Source: Bacteroidaceae bacterium (lineage in GTDB: Bacteria; Bacteroidota; Bacteroidia; Bacteroidales; Bacteroidaceae). Taken from it: a DNA stretch of 40,873 nt. Numbering within the stretch: the stretch's first letter is position 1; each line of letters opens with the position of its first letter. Of the stretch, positions 9,280 to 17,707 are shown piece after piece. The DNA lies in contig JAKSLR010000027.1 in assembly GCA_024401095.1 (NCBI GenBank), positions 1 to 40,873 on the forward strand, in the 5' to 3' direction. The position numbers and the translations under genes are program-made. The notes below the pieces were generated by a model. It made no database searches. It was not told the DNA's origin and saw only the letters and a program-made list of their open reading frames with translations.

Positions 9280-10744
9280 ATATATGGTCCGTTTTATTTT
9301 GACGTTACTGTTGTGCGTTTTGACGTTTTCCTGCAGTAATCGTCCGGATCATCCGGTATTAGTGAACGGACTACCAGACATTTATCCAGATTATATTGAT
9401 GTTTCTATTCCTGCTGGAATTGCACCATTGAATTTCAATGCAGCCGATAATCGGGTTCAGCGAATGGATGTGATTATAAAAGGCAGTAAAGGAGGTGAAC
9501 TTCATGCTAATGGCAAGTGGGCCGATTTTGATGTTAATGAGTGGAAGAAGTTAACCCAAATGAACCAAGGTGGTGATTTGACGGTTACGGTTTGCATGAT
9601 GGTTGATGGTAATTGGGTACAGTATGAAGATTTTGTAATACATGTTAGCACCTATCTTTTAGATGATTTTGGTTTGACTTACCGTAGGATACCTCCTGGT
9701 TATGAAGTGGGAGGCAATATCGGAATCTATCAGCGTGACTTGCATTCTTTTGAAGAATCCCCTATTCTTCAGGTTTCTGCTGTCCCTGGTCAATGCATGA
9801 ACTGCCATACTGCAAATCGGGCAAATCCTTCATCATTTTATATGCAATTACGTGGTGAGCATGGCGGAACACTGATTCAAAAAGATGGCAAACAGACCTG
9901 GTTGACCACAAAGACCGACAGTACAAAGCTGAACACCAGTTATGGCTACTGGCATCCGGATGGCGATTATTGTGCTTTTTCCATCAATAGCATTCATCAG
10001 AGTTTCTTTGTGGGTAAGGATCGTCGAATAGAAGTTTATGACACTGCCAGTGATGTGTTGGTGCTGGATACACGAACGAATGAATTGGTGTTGAGCCCGT
10101 TGCTGCAGACCTCAGATTGGGAATCTTATCCGGTATTCTCTGCTGATGGCAAGACTCTATATTATTGTACAGCAAAGGCTTGCAATCTTCCTGCAGAATA
10201 TGAGAAGGTGAAATACAACTTGTGCAGTATTTCGTTTGATGCTTCAACAGGAAAATATGGTGAGAAGGTTGACACCCTTATTCGGGTGACTGATGTAGAT
10301 AAAAGTATTACATATCCGCGTCCTTCTTACGATGGTCGTTGGTTGATGTATAATGTGACGGATTTTGGGAATTTCCCGGTAAATCATAAAGAGGCTGATT
10401 TATGGCTGATGGATCTCCAATCTGGAGAAACTCGTTCGTTGTCAGAAGTCAATAGCGAGGATGCAGAAAACTACCATAGTTGGTCTAGTGACAGTCATTG
10501 GTTTGTGTTCTGCTCACGTAGAGAAAATGGAATGTATACACAGTTGTATTTGGCTTCCATTGATGAGCAGGGAAAGGTTAGCAAACCATTCCTGTTGCCA
10601 CAGAGGAATCCGAAAAAATACTATCATGAACTGTTCGACTCCTACAATTGCCCGGATTTTACTACAGTACCAGTTGAATTTGATGCGCGTATAGCTCATG
10701 ATGTGGTAATGAGTGATAAAAGAGTTCAAGTGAAGATTAGATAA
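9263..10744 (+). CDS. CxxCH (haem c-type) plus PD40 beta-propeller lipoprotein, copy 1
   Basis: A 493-residue predicted lipoprotein. The signal peptide ends near Cys24 (LTFSC). An N-terminal beta-rich region (about 35-150; IYPDYIDVSIPAGIAPLNF) is followed by a single CMNCH motif, Cys178/Cys181/His182, the signature for covalent haem c attachment. The C-terminal half holds at least four TolB/PD40-type blade motifs: WHPDGDYCAFS, FSADGKTLYYC, PSYDGRWLMYN and WSSDSHWFVFCSRR. CxxCH is conserved in the copy at 13089, together with the flanking N-R-x-N-P and R-G-(E/D)-H-G. Haem binding is inferred, not shown: a disulphide or metal site is possible. An alternative ATG at 9284 would avoid the 17-base overlap with the upstream gene and also gives a good signal peptide. 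Function is unknown. Confidence 0.85.
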   Translation: MIQRIKYMVRFILTLLLCVLTFSCSNRPDHPVLVNGLPDIYPDYIDVSIPAGIAPLNFNAADNRVQRMDVIIKGSKGGELHANGKWADFDVNEWKKLTQMNQGGDLTVTVCMMVDGNWVQYEDFVIHVSTYLLDDFGLTYRRIPPGYEVGGNIGIYQRDLHSFEESPILQVSAVPGQCMNCHTANRANPSSFYMQLRGEHGGTLIQKDGKQTWLTTKTDSTKLNTSYGYWHPDGDYCAFSINSIHQSFFVGKDRRIEVYDTASDVLVLDTRTNELVLSPLLQTSDWESYPVFSADGKTLYYCTAKACNLPAEYEKVKYNLCSISFDASTGKYGEKVDTLIRVTDVDKSITYPRPSYDGRWLMYNVTDFGNFPVNHKEADLWLMDLQSGETRSLSEVNSEDAENYHSWSSDSHWFVFCSRRENGMYTQLYLASIDEQGKVSKPFLLPQRNPKKYYHELFDSYNCPDFTTVPVEFDARIAHDVVMSDKRVQVKIR

Positions 10745-10753
10745 TAAAGGAAT

Positions 10754-11386
10754 ATGAAAAATATCATGGTCGTTGTATTGGCCGTTTTTACCTTTACGTT
10801 GGTGGCGTGCCAGTCTGGAAAAAAAGAAGGTGACCTATGTCGCATAGAAGGTCAGATGCCTTCTGATAAGTGGGATGGGAAATACATGTTTTTGGTTCCT
10901 ATGAAGAACACTGACAGCATAGGTGTGGATTCTGTTTTAGTAGAAGGTGACAAATTTGTAATAGAAACCACCAAAACCAATTTGATGTCGGTTATTCGTA
11001 TGGATTTCCATTTCCGTTATGGCTTGCAGGATTTATTAGTTGTTACAGAACCAGGCACCGTAAAGGTAAAGATTGGTGAGGAAAGTTCTGGTGGTGGCAC
11101 TCCCCAAAATGAAGCGCTTCAGCAATGGAAGATCCGTACGCAAGTGCACAATGCACAGTATTCAACTTTTAATAAGGCCTCACGAAATGCTGGTAGTGAC
11201 TCAGTGCAATATAAGATAATGAAGGAGAAAGCAGACTCCGTTCATCGTGAGTATAAAAATTATACTCGTAAACTGGCGGAGGATTTAAAGGAAGGAACCT
11301 TGCACGATTTCTTGGGTTCCATGTTCCCAACTTCTTACAAGAGACTAATGCCTGATGGATCAACTAAGGAATTTCCTTTGGATTAA
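10754..11386 (+). CDS. DUF4369-like lipoprotein
   Basis: A 210-residue lipoprotein with a signal peptide ending at Cys19 (LVAC). The region CRIEGQMPSDKWDGKYMFLVP and the following beta-rich stretch resemble the DUF4369 domain, which in Bacteroidota commonly precedes a thioredoxin-like domain in periplasmic oxidoreductases. Here no thioredoxin domain or CxxC follows. Instead residues about 120-185 form a charged, probably helical or coiled segment. It begins 9 bases after the first CxxCH-propeller gene and ends 8 bases before the second DUF6057-like gene, so it is part of the same unit. The function is unknown; it may be a structural partner of the module. Confidence 0.8.
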   Translation: MKNIMVVVLAVFTFTLVACQSGKKEGDLCRIEGQMPSDKWDGKYMFLVPMKNTDSIGVDSVLVEGDKFVIETTKTNLMSVIRMDFHFRYGLQDLLVVTEPGTVKVKIGEESSGGGTPQNEALQQWKIRTQVHNAQYSTFNKASRNAGSDSVQYKIMKEKADSVHREYKNYTRKLAEDLKEGTLHDFLGSMFPTSYKRLMPDGSTKEFPLD

Positions 11387-11394
11387 CGGTTCAT

Positions 11395-13092
11395 ATGCAA
11401 AAGTATAGCAAACATATCATAGGTTTATTGTATGTGATAGCGGTGTTACTGTTTTTTGGCATCTGCTATCCCAACCATATTTCCTATCAGGAACAGTTCC
11501 AATTGTTCCTATTTACGCCTAATTACTTTTGGGAAACACTTGCTATTCCTGGTGGATTAGCTGATTATTTTGGCGGTTTCTTTACTCAGGTTTTTCTGTA
11601 TTCTTGGGGTGGTGCTGTAGTTCTTGCTTTATTGCTTGGTGCAATACAACAGGCTACTTGGTTGAATATAAAGCCAAAGGGTAGTTATGCTCTTAGCTTT
11701 CTTCCTTCTGTAATTTTGTGGGTTTTCTTCTGCAATGAGGCTGCAATGGTTGCTACATTGGTGGCATTCCTGTTCTCTCTTCTGGCAGCATGGTGCATTG
11801 GGCTTATTCAAAACATGTGGATTCGCAGGAGTGTTTCATTCGTGCTAATACCAGTGTTGTATTTACTTTTAGGCCCATTGGTAGGACTTTTTGTACTGAT
11901 TGCGTTGGTACGTGAGTATAAAGAGATGTATGGCGTCATCGTGTCAGGTACGATGATACTGCTCTTGGTATTTTGCCCGCTGTGTGCACAGTATCTATTC
12001 AATTATCCGTTGGTCCGCCTATTTTATGGCCTTCATTATTCCCGGTTCCCTGAAATAGTGCCAACTCTTGTTTTGGTGTCAGTATTGGCTGTTGCAGTTG
12101 CGTTGTGTTGGAGAACATCAAAGCTTAAAATGAATGGGATGATAGGTGCTGTTACAGCAATAATTGCAATTAGTGGAATCAGTTCTTCGGCAGACTTTAA
12201 TAAGGAGGAGTTGATGGGGTACGATTTTATGGTACGTACCCGTCAATGGAATCGTATCTTACTGACAGCCAATAAAAAGGCTCCAAGCGCTCCATTGAGT
12301 GTCTCTGCCTTGAATCTGGCCTTGGCTCAAAAGGGTTTTTTGGCTGATCACATGTTTGATTATTATCAAAATGGAGGTCAGGGTATGTTTCCCAACTTTG
12401 TACGTGATTTCTGGTTACCGCTGACTCCTGCTGAAGCATTCTATTATCTGGGTATGACTTACGTGGCTCAACAGTATACCTACGAGGCTATGGAGGCTAT
12501 TCCTGACTTTCAGAAAAGTGTGCGTTGCTATAAGCGATTAGCAGAAACGAACTTGATAAATGGGGATTATAAAGTTGCCCGCAAATATTTGAATCAGCTG
12601 CAGCATACTTTACTCTATAGTAGATGGGCTGAAGAAACTTTGAAACTTTTGGGTAATGAAGATGCGATAAATAATCATCCAGAATATGGTAGATTGAGAA
12701 AAATGGCTTATAAAGATGATTTTTATGTAAGTGACAGAGAAATGGCGTCCATGTTGGGACAGCTGTACATGAGTAATCGAGATAACCAAATGGCTTACGA
12801 TTATCTGTTGGGATGGACTATGTTGAATGGAGATATGGAGAATTTCCCATCTTATTTCAGCATTGGCAATATGCAAATGAAAGAAATTCCTTCTTGTTAT
12901 CAACAGGCATTAGTTCTATCTTGGGCACTATCGCATCCCAGTCCTGAGGGTATGCCTTGGCCTATCTCCACCAATATCCTAAATGGCTTTAATGGCTTTG
13001 TTCAGGCCCAGCGTCAGAATCAACCGGTCGATTATATGAAGGCTCAGTATGGACAAACATATTGGTATTATTATTTCTATTCCAAATCATGA
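11395..13092 (+). CDS. DUF6057-like polytopic membrane protein with helical-repeat tail, copy 2
   Basis: A 565-residue paralogue of the protein at 7612. It has about eight hydrophobic segments in residues 7-270, then a soluble helical-repeat region. Conserved with copy 1 are SYQEQFQLF, IPGGLADYFGGFFTQ, PAEAFYYLG, NGDYKVARKYL and the MAYDYLL segment (MALDYLM in copy 1). It starts 8 bases after the DUF4369-like lipoprotein and its stop overlaps the start of the second CxxCH-propeller gene in an ATGA arrangement. The repeated gene order shows the pair was duplicated as a unit. The function is unknown; the long soluble region may bind a partner protein. Confidence 0.86.
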   Translation: MQKYSKHIIGLLYVIAVLLFFGICYPNHISYQEQFQLFLFTPNYFWETLAIPGGLADYFGGFFTQVFLYSWGGAVVLALLLGAIQQATWLNIKPKGSYALSFLPSVILWVFFCNEAAMVATLVAFLFSLLAAWCIGLIQNMWIRRSVSFVLIPVLYLLLGPLVGLFVLIALVREYKEMYGVIVSGTMILLLVFCPLCAQYLFNYPLVRLFYGLHYSRFPEIVPTLVLVSVLAVAVALCWRTSKLKMNGMIGAVTAIIAISGISSSADFNKEELMGYDFMVRTRQWNRILLTANKKAPSAPLSVSALNLALAQKGFLADHMFDYYQNGGQGMFPNFVRDFWLPLTPAEAFYYLGMTYVAQQYTYEAMEAIPDFQKSVRCYKRLAETNLINGDYKVARKYLNQLQHTLLYSRWAEETLKLLGNEDAINNHPEYGRLRKMAYKDDFYVSDREMASMLGQLYMSNRDNQMAYDYLLGWTMLNGDMENFPSYFSIGNMQMKEIPSCYQQALVLSWALSHPSPEGMPWPISTNILNGFNGFVQAQRQNQPVDYMKAQYGQTYWYYYFYSKS

Positions 13093-14579
13093 GACAGGTA
13101 CATATTATTTCAATCATAAGTTGTCTGCTGTCATTCTGCTTTACTTCTTGTGGCATGGAATCCGTAACCAATGCCAGTATGGAAGACAGTTTCCCACAAA
13201 TCTATCCTGATTATGTAGGAGTAACCATTCCTTCTAGCATAGCTCCTTTGAATTTCGGAATGGTTGACGGCAATGTGCAGTTGATAGATGTAGTAATGCT
13301 AGGTGCTAAGGGAGGAGAACTGCATGCTCAAGGATCAGAAAGTGTCCTTTTGGATTTGGATGAATGGCATAATTTGCTGAAACAGAATGAAGATGACTCG
13401 CTGAAGATTGTAGTCAGTGCTAAGAAGAATGGTGCATGGATTACTTATCGCCCGTTTGGCATTTTTGTCAGTTCCGATGAAATGGATTACGGTTTGGCAT
13501 ACCGCAAATTGGCTCCTGGATATGAGGTGTACAGTAAGATGGGCATCTATCAGCGCGACCTATCATCTTTTGAGGAAACGGCAATCCTGGAAAACACCCA
13601 ATTTAGCGGTTGTGTAAACTGTCATTCATTCAATAGGGGAAATCCAGAAGGCATGAGCTTGCATGTCCGTGGTGATCATGGAGCCACATTACTGAAACTG
13701 AATGGAAAACTTGAGGCTTATAACACCAGTACTGATAAGACGTTGGGCAGCTGCGTATATCCATATTGGCATCCATCAGGAAAATACATTGCTTATTCTA
13801 CGAATACTACTCATCAGGCTTTTCATGTAAAAGATGAAAACCGCATTGAGGTGTTTGATCTGAACTCGGATGTTCAGGTTTATGACATAGCAAAAAATGA
13901 ACTGATAGTGCCGGAGATACTTAAGAATGATTCGGTGTGGGAAACCTATCCTGTATTTTCTGCCGATGGCCGTACTTTGTATTTTTGTAGTGCATCTGTC
14001 AAGGCTATTCCTTCCGAGATGAATGACATCCGCTATAATTTATGCAAGATTGATTTTAATCCGGATAATGGTACTTTTGGCAATCGTATCGATACATTAA
14101 TTTGTGCAGAAACGATGCGGAAAAGTATCAATTTTCCCAAACCTTCATACGATGGAAAGTTTCTGATGTATTCTCTGGCTGATTATGGCTGTTTCTCTAT
14201 TTGGCATCATGAGGCAGATTTGTGGTTGCTGGATTTACAGTCCGGTGAAGCCAGATTATTGGACGAAGTTAATTCTAAAGATACAGAAAGCTATCACAAT
14301 TGGAGTAGCAACAATCGATGGTTTGTATTTAGTAGCCGTAGGGATGATGGATTGCATACCCGTTTGTATTTGAGTCATATGGATGAAAATGGTAAGGTAA
14401 GTAAACCGTTCATGTTGCCTCAGGAGAATCCTAAACATTATTACTTTAATCTGTTCCTATCATATAACGTTCCTGAGTTTATCACTTCTAAGGTAGAGTT
14501 TGATAATGTTGAGGCTGGAAATCTAATCCTGTCGGATAAACGAAAGAATATGGGTGTGCGTATGCAATCCTCTAAATAA
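13089..14579 (+). CDS. CxxCH (haem c-type) plus PD40 beta-propeller lipoprotein, copy 2
   Basis: A 496-residue paralogue of the protein at 9263 with the same layout: signal peptide to Cys21 (CFTSC), N-terminal beta-rich region (IYPDYVGVTIPSSIAPLNF), CVNCH at Cys175/Cys178/His179, then propeller blade motifs (WHPSGKYIAYS, FSADGRTLYFC, PSYDGKFLMYS, WSSNNRWFVFSSRR). I chose the ATG at 13089, which overlaps the upstream stop as ATGA and gives a proper signal peptide. A longer frame from 13062 would place nine extra hydrophobic residues inside the previous gene. The last gene of this unit; a hairpin follows 31 bases later. The haem ligand and electron partner cannot be identified from sequence. 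Confidence 0.86.
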   Translation: MRQVHIISIISCLLSFCFTSCGMESVTNASMEDSFPQIYPDYVGVTIPSSIAPLNFGMVDGNVQLIDVVMLGAKGGELHAQGSESVLLDLDEWHNLLKQNEDDSLKIVVSAKKNGAWITYRPFGIFVSSDEMDYGLAYRKLAPGYEVYSKMGIYQRDLSSFEETAILENTQFSGCVNCHSFNRGNPEGMSLHVRGDHGATLLKLNGKLEAYNTSTDKTLGSCVYPYWHPSGKYIAYSTNTTHQAFHVKDENRIEVFDLNSDVQVYDIAKNELIVPEILKNDSVWETYPVFSADGRTLYFCSASVKAIPSEMNDIRYNLCKIDFNPDNGTFGNRIDTLICAETMRKSINFPKPSYDGKFLMYSLADYGCFSIWHHEADLWLLDLQSGEARLLDEVNSKDTESYHNWSSNNRWFVFSSRRDDGLHTRLYLSHMDENGKVSKPFMLPQENPKHYYFNLFLSYNVPEFITSKVEFDNVEAGNLILSDKRKNMGVRMQSSK

Positions 14580-14585
14580 TGATAC

Positions 14586-14608
14586 TTTTGCAACTTTTGT
14601 TTGCAAAA
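14586..14608. repeat. Inverted repeat upstream of the GH26 unit
   Basis: TTTTGCAA and TTGCAAAA form a perfect 8-base inverted repeat with a 7-base spacer, just after the stop codon of the second propeller gene. The half site shares TTTGCA with the repeat at 739-764 but with different spacing. It could be an operator or chance AT-rich symmetry. Confidence 0.3.
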
Positions 14609-14610
14609 TA

Positions 14611-14655
14611 GAATATGCTCTTCAAAATTACGGATTTTGAGGAGCATATTCTTTT
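14611..14655 (+). terminator. Long hairpin, probable terminator
   Basis: GAATATGCTC (14611-14620) pairs with GAGCATATTC (14642-14651), and inside it TCAAAAT pairs with ATTTTGA around a TACGG loop. One T-G wobble joins the two stems, giving about 18 near-continuous pairs, followed by TTTT. It ends the DUF6057/propeller unit before the GH26 gene. Confidence 0.7.
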
Positions 14656-14665
14656 ATTTATTGAT

Positions 14666-14673
14666 TACCTTTG
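14666..14673 (+). promoter_or_regulatory. -7 element before the GH26 gene
   Basis: TACCTTTG fits TAnnTTTG and is 24 bases before the GH26 start. The -33 region overlaps the end of the preceding hairpin and has no clear TTTG, so the promoter may depend on an activator. Confidence 0.5.
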
Positions 14674-14697
14674 CGCATATAGATAAAATCAGTTATA

Positions 14698-15858
14698 ATG
14701 AATAAAAAAATATTGGGGGCTGTTGCAGCCATGGCTTTGGGATTGGTATCCTGTGGTCAAAAACAAGAGACAAGGGTAACAGAAGTTGAGGGGACTGCTC
14801 GTACTGCCTTAACAGAGCAGTTGTTGACCAACTTGAAGACCATGCCTTCTCAAGGCTATATGTATGGACGTCATGATGACCCAGTCTATGGCCACGGATG
14901 GGCATGGGATGAGGACCGTTCAGATGTAAAGAGTGTTTGCGGTGATCTTCCTGCTGTGATGAGCTTTGATTTGGGTCACATTGAATTGGGAGATACTGTT
15001 AATTTGGACGGGGTCCCTTTCAACAGAATCCGTCGCGAGGTCATTAAGCAGTTTGAGGCTGGTGGAATGGTGACTTTCAGTTGGCATTTGAATAATCCTT
15101 TGACAAAAGGTACCGCTTGGGTGGAGAAAACCGATGAGTTGATTGAACAGGAGAAGGCAACTGTTGGCTCTGTTTTGGAAGGTGGTAAATGTCACGAACT
15201 GTTTATTGGCTGGTTGGACAAAGTGGCTGATTTTATGAATAGTCTGACCACTGCAGATGGCACTAAAGTTCCAGTATTGTTCCGTCCATGGCATGAGCAT
15301 ACTGGCAGCTGGTTCTGGTGGGGTCAAGATCTGTGTTCTACTGATCAGTATAAGGCTTTGTGGCAGATGACTTATGATGAATTGAAATCAAAGGGCGTGG
15401 ATAATGTGCTGTATGCATATTCTCCTGGTACAGAAAATGGTGGTGATGCCGTTAAATACATGGAACGCTATCCTGGTGATGAGATTATCGATTTGTTGGG
15501 TTTGGATTGTTATTGCAATGCAGAACCAGGTGTAACTGACCGTTTCGATCGTTTTACTAATCAGTTGCAGACTCAGTTGCCTATGATTGTTGAGTTGGCT
15601 AAGCAACACGATAAAGCTGTGGCATTGACTGAAACGGGCTTTGAGGGTATTCCTTTGGCAGATTGGTGGACTTCTATTCTCCAGCCTGCTATTGGAGATA
15701 ATCCTATCTGCTATGTCCTGACATGGCGTAATGCGTATGACCGCGATACCCATTATTTTGGCCCATTCCCAGGACAGATTTCAGCTGATGATTTTGTAAA
15801 ATTTTATGAGTCTCCTAAGACTATTTTCTTGAAGGACTTAAAGAATTTATATAAATAA
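14698..15858 (+). CDS. GH26 endo-beta-1,4-mannanase, lipoprotein
   Basis: A 386-residue glycoside hydrolase family 26 enzyme that cleaves beta-1,4-mannan. A lipoprotein signal ends at Cys19 (GLVSC), so it is membrane anchored, either on the cell surface or facing the periplasm. GH26 hallmarks are visible: YGRHDD near the start of the catalytic domain, RPWHEHTGSWFWWG with the acid/base Glu200, and LTETGFEG with the nucleophile Glu312. The 112-residue spacing suits the clan GH-A fold. It leads a unit with a GH5 enzyme 2 bases downstream, then GH130 and the epimerase, an arrangement similar to the characterised Bacteroides fragilis mannan operon. Whether it is an endo-enzyme or releases mannobiose from the chain end cannot be decided from sequence. 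Confidence 0.93.
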   Translation: MNKKILGAVAAMALGLVSCGQKQETRVTEVEGTARTALTEQLLTNLKTMPSQGYMYGRHDDPVYGHGWAWDEDRSDVKSVCGDLPAVMSFDLGHIELGDTVNLDGVPFNRIRREVIKQFEAGGMVTFSWHLNNPLTKGTAWVEKTDELIEQEKATVGSVLEGGKCHELFIGWLDKVADFMNSLTTADGTKVPVLFRPWHEHTGSWFWWGQDLCSTDQYKALWQMTYDELKSKGVDNVLYAYSPGTENGGDAVKYMERYPGDEIIDLLGLDCYCNAEPGVTDRFDRFTNQLQTQLPMIVELAKQHDKAVALTETGFEGIPLADWWTSILQPAIGDNPICYVLTWRNAYDRDTHYFGPFPGQISADDFVKFYESPKTIFLKDLKNLYK

Positions 15859-15860
15859 CT

Positions 15861-17699
15861 ATGAAAAAGTTTATTTGGGGCCTTATATGCCTGTTTTTTG
15901 TCATGTTTGTCGCTTGTTCATCGAATGATGATGTAGTGGATGAAACTTTTACCTTGAGCACTACAGAATTGCAATTTGATAGCGAAGTTGGAAATCAGGT
16001 CATTAATGTGACAAGTGCTGTGTCGCCAACTATTCAAAAAGATGGTCAGGATTGGTATGATGCTGTTAAGTCGTTCCCTCAAGGGAGTGGCTGCACAACT
16101 GTTCATCCGATTAAGGTAATTGTTCGTAAGAACACAAGCCCTAATTCGCGTTCTGCACAATTGACAATTTCTTGTGGTAATTCTTCTCCTCAAATAGTAA
16201 CCATTACTCAAAGTGCATTGACTTTTTTGGAGTTAAGTAAGAATAGTTTAGACTTTATAGGTGCAGATAAAGATTCACAGGTAGTAAAGATCAAATCATC
16301 GTCTGATCCTAGAATTACTGCTTCAGCTGATTGGATTGTAACATCAGTATCTTCTGTTTCTAGCACAGATGGGTTTGATGTGACACTGACTGTTAGTGTT
16401 AAAGAAAACATGTCATTAGATGCTGGTCGTGAGGGTACCATACAAATATCAAATGGTGCAGATACAGAAACAATCAAGGTACAACAAGATGCAGCTCGTT
16501 ACCAGCCTGATTATAACAATTGCCTGGTTCCTGGTGATATCCCAGCAATCTCGGGAAGTGCGGAGGAAGCTATAGCATTTGCTAATAGTTTGGGTTTGGG
16601 ATGGAACTTAGGTAACCATTTTGATGCTCATAATAATGGTGTTTCTTCAGAAACAGCATGGGGCAATCCAAAGGCAACACAAGAAACCTTTAATAAGGTG
16701 AAGGCTGCAGGCATAAGTTCTGTTCGTATTCCTGTAACATATTTGGGCCATATTGGTGCGGCTCCTGGATACACCATTGATGCTGATTATTTGAATCGTG
16801 TGGCGGAAGTGGTAGGTTATGCCAAGAAAGCAGGTTTGAAGGTAATCATAAACATTCATCATGATGGTGCAGATTCTGCACATTGGTTGAATATCAAATC
16901 TGCAGCTATCGATGCCGCTGCAAATAAGAAGGTAAAGGATCAATTGGCTGCTATGTGGACCCAGATTGCCAATAAGTTTAAAAATGAAGGCAATTATTTG
17001 ATATTCGAACCATTCAACGAAATTCATGACGGTGGATGGGGGTGGGGAGCCAACCGTGAAGATGGTGGCAAACAGTATGCTTGCTTGAATGAATGGAATC
17101 AAGTATTTGTTGATGCTGTACGTGCTACAGGTGGCAATAACACAGATCGTTACCTGGCTGTAGTTGGCTATTGTGCAAACCCAGAGATTACCATGGAGAC
17201 TCTGAACTTGCCTAAGGATTCTGCTAAGAACCGTTTGGTGGTGGGTGTACACTATTATAATCCTACAACATTCTCTTTGGAATGTAAATTCAATGAGTGG
17301 GGACACACTGCCGTGAAAACAGAGTCTTACGGAAGTGAAAAGGATGTCCAATGGATTTTCAATAACCTAAAGGCAACTTATATTGACAAGGGTATTCCTG
17401 TATATATGGGTGAGATGGGATGTACTCACTTTGCAGAAGAGAAGGGTGAGAAGTTCCGCCGCTATTATTTGGAATATATCTGCAAGGCTGTACGAGAATA
17501 TGGCATGGCTCCTTTGGTGTGGGATAACGGCTCAACAACTGCTGGTGCAGAGAGCCATGGCTATTTCAACCATGGAACCGGAGACTATATCGGAAATTCA
17601 GCAGAGATGATTGAGATCATGAAACATGCATATTATACCAATGATCCAAAGTATACCTTGGACTTTGTTTACGATGGTGCACCAAAAAATAATAATTAA
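15861..17699 (+). CDS. GH5 glycanase with two N-terminal BACON-type domains, lipoprotein
   Basis: A 612-residue lipoprotein (signal to Cys19, FVAC). Two BACON-type beta-sandwich domains occupy about residues 31-118 and 120-212; each ends in a VTITQSA or IKVQQDA strand. The GH5 catalytic domain follows, beginning at [12 protein letters not shown] and including ETAWGNP, RIPVTY and NIHHDG. The acid/base is Glu387 (EPFNEIHDG) and the nucleophile is Glu518 (VYMGEMGC). WNLGN and ETAWGNP recall subfamily GH5_4, whose members act on xyloglucan, mixed-linkage glucan or glucomannan, so the substrate may be glucomannan and not pure mannan. BACON domains are thought to position the enzyme away from the membrane or contact host or glycan surfaces. 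Its place beside GH26 suggests surface depolymerisation. Confidence 0.92.
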   Translation: MKKFIWGLICLFFVMFVACSSNDDVVDETFTLSTTELQFDSEVGNQVINVTSAVSPTIQKDGQDWYDAVKSFPQGSGCTTVHPIKVIVRKNTSPNSRSAQLTISCGNSSPQIVTITQSALTFLELSKNSLDFIGADKDSQVVKIKSSSDPRITASADWIVTSVSSVSSTDGFDVTLTVSVKENMSLDAGREGTIQISNGADTETIKVQQDAARYQPDYNNCLVPGDIPAISGSAEEAIAFANSLGLGWNLGNHFDAHNNGVSSETAWGNPKATQETFNKVKAAGISSVRIPVTYLGHIGAAPGYTIDADYLNRVAEVVGYAKKAGLKVIINIHHDGADSAHWLNIKSAAIDAAANKKVKDQLAAMWTQIANKFKNEGNYLIFEPFNEIHDGGWGWGANREDGGKQYACLNEWNQVFVDAVRATGGNNTDRYLAVVGYCANPEITMETLNLPKDSAKNRLVVGVHYYNPTTFSLECKFNEWGHTAVKTESYGSEKDVQWIFNNLKATYIDKGIPVYMGEMGCTHFAEEKGEKFRRYYLEYICKAVREYGMAPLVWDNGSTTAGAESHGYFNHGTGDYIGNSAEMIEIMKHAYYTNDPKYTLDFVYDGAPKNNN

Positions 17700-17707
17700 T
17701 GATTAGT

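Noticed and set aside
13062..13088. Upstream start of the second CxxCH-propeller gene
   Set aside because: It lies wholly inside the preceding gene and worsens the signal peptide, whereas ATGA at 13089 is a normal coupled start.
9263..14579. Reading the propeller lipoproteins as true TolB of the Tol-Pal system
   Set aside because: They are lipoproteins with CxxCH, no TolB N-terminal domain is seen, and no tolA, tolQ, tolR or pal is nearby; only the blade motif is shared.
16647..17351. 234-codon minus-strand frame inside the GH5 gene
   Set aside because: Antisense to the catalytic domain of a clear GH5 enzyme, with no domain or start signals.
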